The translations under genes were made by a program, and so were the position numbers. A stretch of 9,307 bases of DNA from Terriglobus sp. (lineage in GTDB: Bacteria; Acidobacteriota; Terriglobia; Terriglobales; Acidobacteriaceae), in assembly GCA_023265355.1 (NCBI GenBank), contig JAHFTZ010000060.1:1-9307 (forward strand). The letters run 5' to 3'. Below the pieces are notes generated by a model, which was given only the letters and a program-made list of their open reading frames with translations, was not told where the DNA came from and made no database searches. Below, one piece after another: positions 6,530 through 9,307 of this stretch; position 1 is the stretch's first letter, and every line of letters begins with the position of its first letter.

Positions 6530-8201
6530 CATCCGAGTTGATCGTTTCGTCTGAAACTTCCTGCGATTCGGCCACCAGATCGTCCATCGTCTGGTTATCC
6601 AGCTCGATGTCTCCCTCGCGGTTGTCCGCATCGGTAAAACCGTCTTCGTTGGAGACGCGATCTTCCATGTCCAGGATGTCCTCGGTCGACTCATCGACCT
6701 CTATCGGAACATTGCCCGTACCCGCGTTCTCCGCTGCGAAAATCTCTTCCGGTGTCTTGCTCATGGAACTCTCCTCACCCTCGGCGTTCTCTTCCAAAGG
6801 TTCGTCTGCAGATTCAGCCAGGGTCGTATCGACTGCGGCCGTCTCGACATCAGATGCTTCTTCTGCGGCTGGCGCAACATCGGTCGATGCGGCTTCTGCC
6901 GCAGCGGCGGGACGCTCTTCGCCCTCTTCATACTGACCGAAGTAGTGGCGAACCGCGACTGTAATCTTTTCGACCGACTTTTCGCCGATTCCCGGAACCT
7001 CTTCCAGCTCTTCCGCCGTCATGTCCGCGAGGCTCTCCACGGTGGTGATTCCCGCCGCGATCAACTTCTCCAGGACAGACTCTCCAAGCTCGGTAATCTG
7101 CTCGATCGGAGTCTGAGGAGCACCCTGCATGGCCGACATCTGCTGCTCGACCTCCTGGCGCTTCTCTTCCTCGCTCTTGATGTCGATCTTCCAGCCCAGG
7201 AGCTTAGCGGCAAGACGAACATTCTGACCCTTTTTGCCGATCGCGAGCGACAACTGGGTGTCGTCCACAATCACTTCGATCTGCTTCTCCGCGAGGTCTG
7301 TAATCGACACGCGGGCGACCTTTGCGGGCTGCAAAGCCTTCTCGGCAAAGGTCGTGATCTCTTCGGAGAACTCGATGATGTCGATCTTCTCGCCGCGCAG
7401 TTCGCGGATGATCGACTGCACGCGCATGCCCTTCATGCCGACGCAGGCGCCGACGGGATCGACGTCCTTGTCGCGCGAGACGACGGCAATCTTGGTGCGC
7501 TCTCCGGCCTCACGAGCAATGGCACGAATCATGACGGTGCCATCGTAGATCTCTGGAACCTCAGATTGGAAAAGATTTTGCACGAGCGAGGGAGCGGCGC
7601 GGCTGACGATCACCTGCGGTCCCTTGGCGGCGCGATCCACACGGATCAGGGCGACGCGGATGCGCTCGCCCACGGCGAACTGCTCCAGACGCGACTGCTC
7701 GCGCTTCGGCATGCGGGCTTCGGCCTTGTCCAGGTCCACGATGACATCCATCGGCTCGACGCGCTTCACCGTGGCGTTCAGAATCTCGCCGACGCGGTGG
7801 TTGTACTCGTTGAAGACCGTGTCGCGCTCGGCTTCGCGAACCTTCTGAAAGATGACCTGCTTGGCCATCTGAGCGGCGATGCGGCCCAAAGGCGACGTGT
7901 CCTTGTAAAAGCGTAGCTCCGCGCCTACTTCGACTTCTCCGGCGAGCTCTTTCGCCTGGTCCAGCGTCAACTGGTTCTCGGCATCTTCGACCTGCTCCGC
8001 GCCCTCGACGACCGTCTTATAGACATACGCGCGAATCTCGCCCGACTCCTTGTCGAACTCGCCGCGCATATTTTCCTGCGTTTTGTAAAACTTGCGTGTT
8101 GCCAGAGCGATTGCGTCTTCTACCGCACCCACAACGATCTGTGGGTCGATCCCCTTGTCCCGGCTCATCAATTCGATTGCTTGATACAGTGCGCTTGCCA
8201 T
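6513..8201 (-). CDS. nusA: transcription termination/antitermination factor NusA
   Basis: 562 residues (E. coli NusA has 495). NusA binds RNA polymerase and nascent RNA and modulates pausing, intrinsic and Rho-dependent termination, and antitermination. Domains in order: polymerase-binding N-terminal domain (1 to about 133), S1 domain (about 135-200), KH1 (about 205-280, GACVGMKGMR at 251-260) and KH2 (about 285-343, AIGKKGQNVRLAAKLLGW at 320-337). A helix-hairpin-helix region resembling one NusA acidic-repeat domain follows (370-420, LEEVPGIGEKSVEKI at 399-413). The last about 140 residues (421-562) are low-complexity and strongly acidic, rich in Glu, Asp, Ala and Ser. The ATG at 8201 has GAGG 9 nt upstream. 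It lies 87 nt after rimP and 146 nt before infB, with no ylxR/ylxQ-like gene between nusA and infB. Autoregulation of this operon by NusA is known in E. coli. Confidence 0.98.
   Translation of the reverse strand: MASALYQAIELMSRDKGIDPQIVVGAVEDAIALATRKFYKTQENMRGEFDKESGEIRAYVYKTVVEGAEQVEDAENQLTLDQAKELAGEVEVGAELRFYKDTSPLGRIAAQMAKQVIFQKVREAERDTVFNEYNHRVGEILNATVKRVEPMDVIVDLDKAEARMPKREQSRLEQFAVGERIRVALIRVDRAAKGPQVIVSRAAPSLVQNLFQSEVPEIYDGTVMIRAIAREAGERTKIAVVSRDKDVDPVGACVGMKGMRVQSIIRELRGEKIDIIEFSEEITTFAEKALQPAKVARVSITDLAEKQIEVIVDDTQLSLAIGKKGQNVRLAAKLLGWKIDIKSEEEKRQEVEQQMSAMQGAPQTPIEQITELGESVLEKLIAAGITTVESLADMTAEELEEVPGIGEKSVEKITVAVRHYFGQYEEGEERPAAAAEAASTDVAPAAEEASDVETAAVDTTLAESADEPLEENAEGEESSMSKTPEEIFAAENAGTGNVPIEVDESTEDILDMEDRVSNEDGFTDADNREGDIELDNQTMDDLVAESQEVSDETINSDEHDRG
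6762..6776 (-). promoter_or_regulatory. possible internal ribosome binding site and start within nusA
   Basis: On the minus strand GAGGAG (6776-6771) stands 6 nt before the in-frame ATG of NusA residue 480 (MSKTPEEIF). Translation from here would give an 83-residue acidic polypeptide made of the NusA tail alone. GAG-GAG codons for Glu-Glu create such sites by chance in acidic proteins, so this is only a possibility. Confidence 0.25.
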
Positions 8202-8238
8202 GGTCTGTTACCTCAAAACCTTCTATTCAGTTGTGTGG

Positions 8239-8264
8239 AGCGTGGTGTCTTAGCGTGGTGTCTT
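8239..8264. repeat. perfect 2 x 13-bp tandem duplication in the rimP-nusA spacer
   Basis: AGCGTGGTGTCTT occurs twice without a gap (8239-8251 and 8252-8264), within the 87-nt spacer between the rimP stop (8289) and nusA start (8201). It encodes nothing and is present in the operon mRNA. A recent slippage duplication is the simplest explanation. Confidence 0.9.
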
Positions 8265-8288
8265 TATAAGTGGAACCAGATTTGGAGA

Positions 8289-8876
8289 CTAAATTTCCGC
8301 CACGAGCTGAGCTTTTTCGATCGCGTTGAAAGGAATCTCAACGGTCTGAGGAGCCTCAGCCTTCGTTCCTTTTTTCTTTCCCTTCGCCTTCACTGCGGCA
8401 AGGTCCAGGGTGGCGATGCCGTCCGCGAACGCCATCCGCCCTGTGAAGTTCTTTGTCCCGTTGATCGGCTGAAAAGTCTTCAACGTGACCAGGCTCCCCG
8501 CAAAGCGTTCGTAGTCGGCTGTTTTGAAGAGCTTGCGTTCGATGCCAGGGGAAGAGACCTCCAGCGTGTACTCGGTTGTTCCCGGAACCAGTTCTTCGAC
8601 GTCCAGAAGTGTCCCGAAATCGGTGGCAAAGGCCGCACAATCCTCGTGGGTTACGCCCGAAAGGGCTTCTACCGGAACGCCGCGGGGCAGAGCTTTGCTC
8701 TCGTCGGTTTCCGCCTCGCGCAACATCGCAGCGCGTCCCTCAGCGTTCTTTTCTACAAAGATCTGCAGGGTGCTGAATTTGCCTGCTCCCGTGAAGGAAA
8801 CTTCAACGATTTCAAGCTGATGCGAGGCAGCGACACGGTCGGCTGCTTCGCGAATTTTGTCGAGTTCAAGGGCCAT
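8289..8876 (-). CDS. rimP: ribosome maturation factor RimP
   Basis: 195 residues. RimP binds the 30S subunit in the cytoplasm and helps its late assembly. The RimP core is clear: N-terminal alpha/beta domain (1-43, LEIVEVSFTG...LQIFVEK), SGVTHEDCA (73-81) with the downstream LLDVEELVPG, and the family signature YTLEVSSPGIERKL (103-116). The C-terminal SH3-like barrel follows (about 128-195), ending in IPFNAIEKAQLVAEI, typical of the family. It is about 45 residues longer than E. coli RimP, owing to an insertion at about 45-68 and a Lys-rich loop (KAKGKKKGTK, 163-172). The ATG at 8876 has a strong Shine-Dalgarno sequence, AAGGAGG, 7 nt upstream. It is the first gene of the rimP-nusA-infB operon, an order conserved in many bacteria. 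Confidence 0.97.
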   Translation of the reverse strand: MALELDKIREAADRVAASHQLEIVEVSFTGAGKFSTLQIFVEKNAEGRAAMLREAETDESKALPRGVPVEALSGVTHEDCAAFATDFGTLLDVEELVPGTTEYTLEVSSPGIERKLFKTADYERFAGSLVTLKTFQPINGTKNFTGRMAFADGIATLDLAAVKAKGKKKGTKAEAPQTVEIPFNAIEKAQLVAEI

Positions 8877-8883
8877 GGCCGTG

Positions 8884-8890
8884 CCTCCTT
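8884..8890 (-). promoter_or_regulatory. strong Shine-Dalgarno sequence of rimP
   Basis: AAGGAGG at optimal 7-nt spacing to the ATG fixes the rimP start. The 9-nt element AACGCACGG overlaps its upstream side and is repeated on the other side of the leader hairpin. Confidence 0.85.
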
Positions 8891-8962
8891 CCGTGCGTTT
8901 TAGAGCAAATAAAAAGTGGGCTTTCGCCCACTCATCTCGTCCGCCACATCTGCCCGTGCGTT
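8891..8962 (-). repeat. 9-nt direct repeat flanking the leader hairpin
   Basis: On the minus strand AACGCACGG occurs at 8962-8954 and again at 8899-8891. The first copy precedes the terminator-like hairpin and the second touches the rimP Shine-Dalgarno sequence. Its role is unknown, and at this length chance is a real alternative. Confidence 0.5.
8907..8932 (-). terminator. intrinsic-terminator-like hairpin in the rimP leader (candidate attenuator)
   Basis: On the minus strand AGTGGGC, a GAAA tetraloop and GCCCACT form a 7-bp stem (8932-8915), followed by a U-rich tract TTTTATTTG. It ends about 30 nt before the rimP ATG and downstream of the promoter at 9005-9033. It could be the terminator of the upstream gene ending at 9069, but a transcript begun at that promoter must also pass it. 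AGTAGGC (8977-8971) can pair with six of seven bases of the 3' arm and is a weak candidate antiterminator. Confidence 0.75.
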
Positions 8963-9004
8963 CAGGGCGCGCCTACTGCGGCAGCAAGTTCGTCTGCATG
9001 CATC

Positions 9005-9033
9005 AGTATATGCGGACGGATACACATATTCAA
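9005..9033 (-). promoter_or_regulatory. sigma70-type promoter of the rimP-nusA-infB operon
   Basis: On the minus strand TTGAAT (9033-9028, 4/6 matches) and TATACT (9010-9005, 5/6 matches) are separated by exactly 17 bp. Transcription would start near 8997-8999, giving a leader of about 122 nt before the rimP ATG. It lies in the noncoding interval after the upstream gene's stop at 9069. Confidence 0.6.
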
Positions 9034-9068
9034 GTCAGGACAGTACGCGTTGGCTGGATGCGAAAGCC

Positions 9069-9307
9069 CTAGTCTGTCTGTGAACGGCTGTGGAATACGA
9101 CGCCGATGCTGAAGGTCTGCAGCGGAATTGCCCCGGAGCTGACGCTGTACCGCTGGCCGCTCAGGTTGCCTGGCCGCGATCCCGCGATCACAGCACCCGA
9201 TCCGCCCTCGAAGCGCACGGAGAAGACAGGAGCCAGTTGAAAATCCGCTCCCAGATAGCCGGTCAAGCCGAAGTTGTTCAGGCGGTTCGTTCCACCGTTA
9301 GCGGTCG
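9069..9307 (-). CDS. C-terminal end of an unrecognised protein, possibly outer-membrane/exported; 5' end outside window
   Basis: An open minus-strand frame enters at the right edge and ends at a TAG at 9071-9069, giving the last 78 residues. The TTG at 9266 that could serve as a start has no clear Shine-Dalgarno sequence, and the frame is open upstream of it, so I read it as the tail of a longer protein. The sequence is rich in Gly, Ser, Asn and aromatic residues, with alternating hydrophobic and polar stretches such as LAPVFSVRFEGG, and ends TFSIGVVFHSRSQTD. That resembles the last strands of a beta-barrel or exported beta-rich protein, but I do not recognise the family. It is not clearly part of the rimP operon, because a promoter and a terminator-like hairpin lie between. 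Confidence 0.65.
   Translation of the reverse strand, partial: TANGGTNRLNNFGLTGYLGADFQLAPVFSVRFEGGSGAVIAGSRPGNLSGQRYSVSSGAIPLQTFSIGVVFHSRSQTD

Noticed and set aside
6945..7916. 323-codon plus-strand open frame antisense to nusA
   Set aside because: Same antisense composition artefact, opposite the conserved S1/KH core of NusA.

Overview
The window looks like a chromosomal segment of an Acidobacteriota bacterium, probably Terriglobia (Granulicella/Terriglobus/Edaphobacter-like). I infer this from the style of the proteins (IF2 with a very long Pro/Ala/Gly-rich N-terminal part, NusA with a long acidic tail, an exported DAO-family flavoprotein) and from the moderately high GC content. No marker gene proves the assignment. 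Every gene I can support lies on the minus strand, so transcription runs from right to left.

Right edge (9307 to 9069): the C-terminal end of an unrecognised, probably exported or outer-membrane protein that enters from outside the window. Then comes a regulatory interval (9068 to 8877). It has a good sigma70-type promoter (TTGAAT, 17 bp, TATACT), a roughly 120-nt leader that contains an intrinsic-terminator-like hairpin with a U-tract, and a strong Shine-Dalgarno sequence.

Centre (8876 to 3076): a compact translation/transcription operon rimP - nusA - infB, encoding the 30S maturation factor RimP, the elongation/termination factor NusA and translation initiation factor IF2. The spacers are 87 and 146 nt. 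The rimP-nusA spacer carries a perfect 13-bp tandem duplication, and a hairpin covers the nusA stop codon. A strong intrinsic terminator follows infB directly, so the rbfA/truB/rpsO genes that often follow infB are not in this operon here.

Left part (3075 to 1): three apparently unrelated single genes. They are a secreted HEAT-repeat-like protein (somewhat more AT-rich surroundings), a small single-domain cupin preceded by a 15-bp palindrome, and the 5' part of a Tat-exported FAD oxidoreductase of the D-amino-acid-oxidase family that runs off the left edge. In that oxidoreductase the motif normally at the C-terminus of D-amino-acid oxidases (LRPFR...HNYGHGG) comes before the FAD-binding GxGxxG motif, which suggests a circular permutation.

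Most striking points: (1) the permuted domain order of the DAO-family protein; (2) a terminator-like hairpin between promoter and first gene of the rimP-nusA-infB operon, a candidate attenuator acting on an operon that encodes a termination factor; (3) unusual tails and possible internal start sites in NusA and IF2. I saw no CRISPR array, tRNA, rRNA or insertion sequence.
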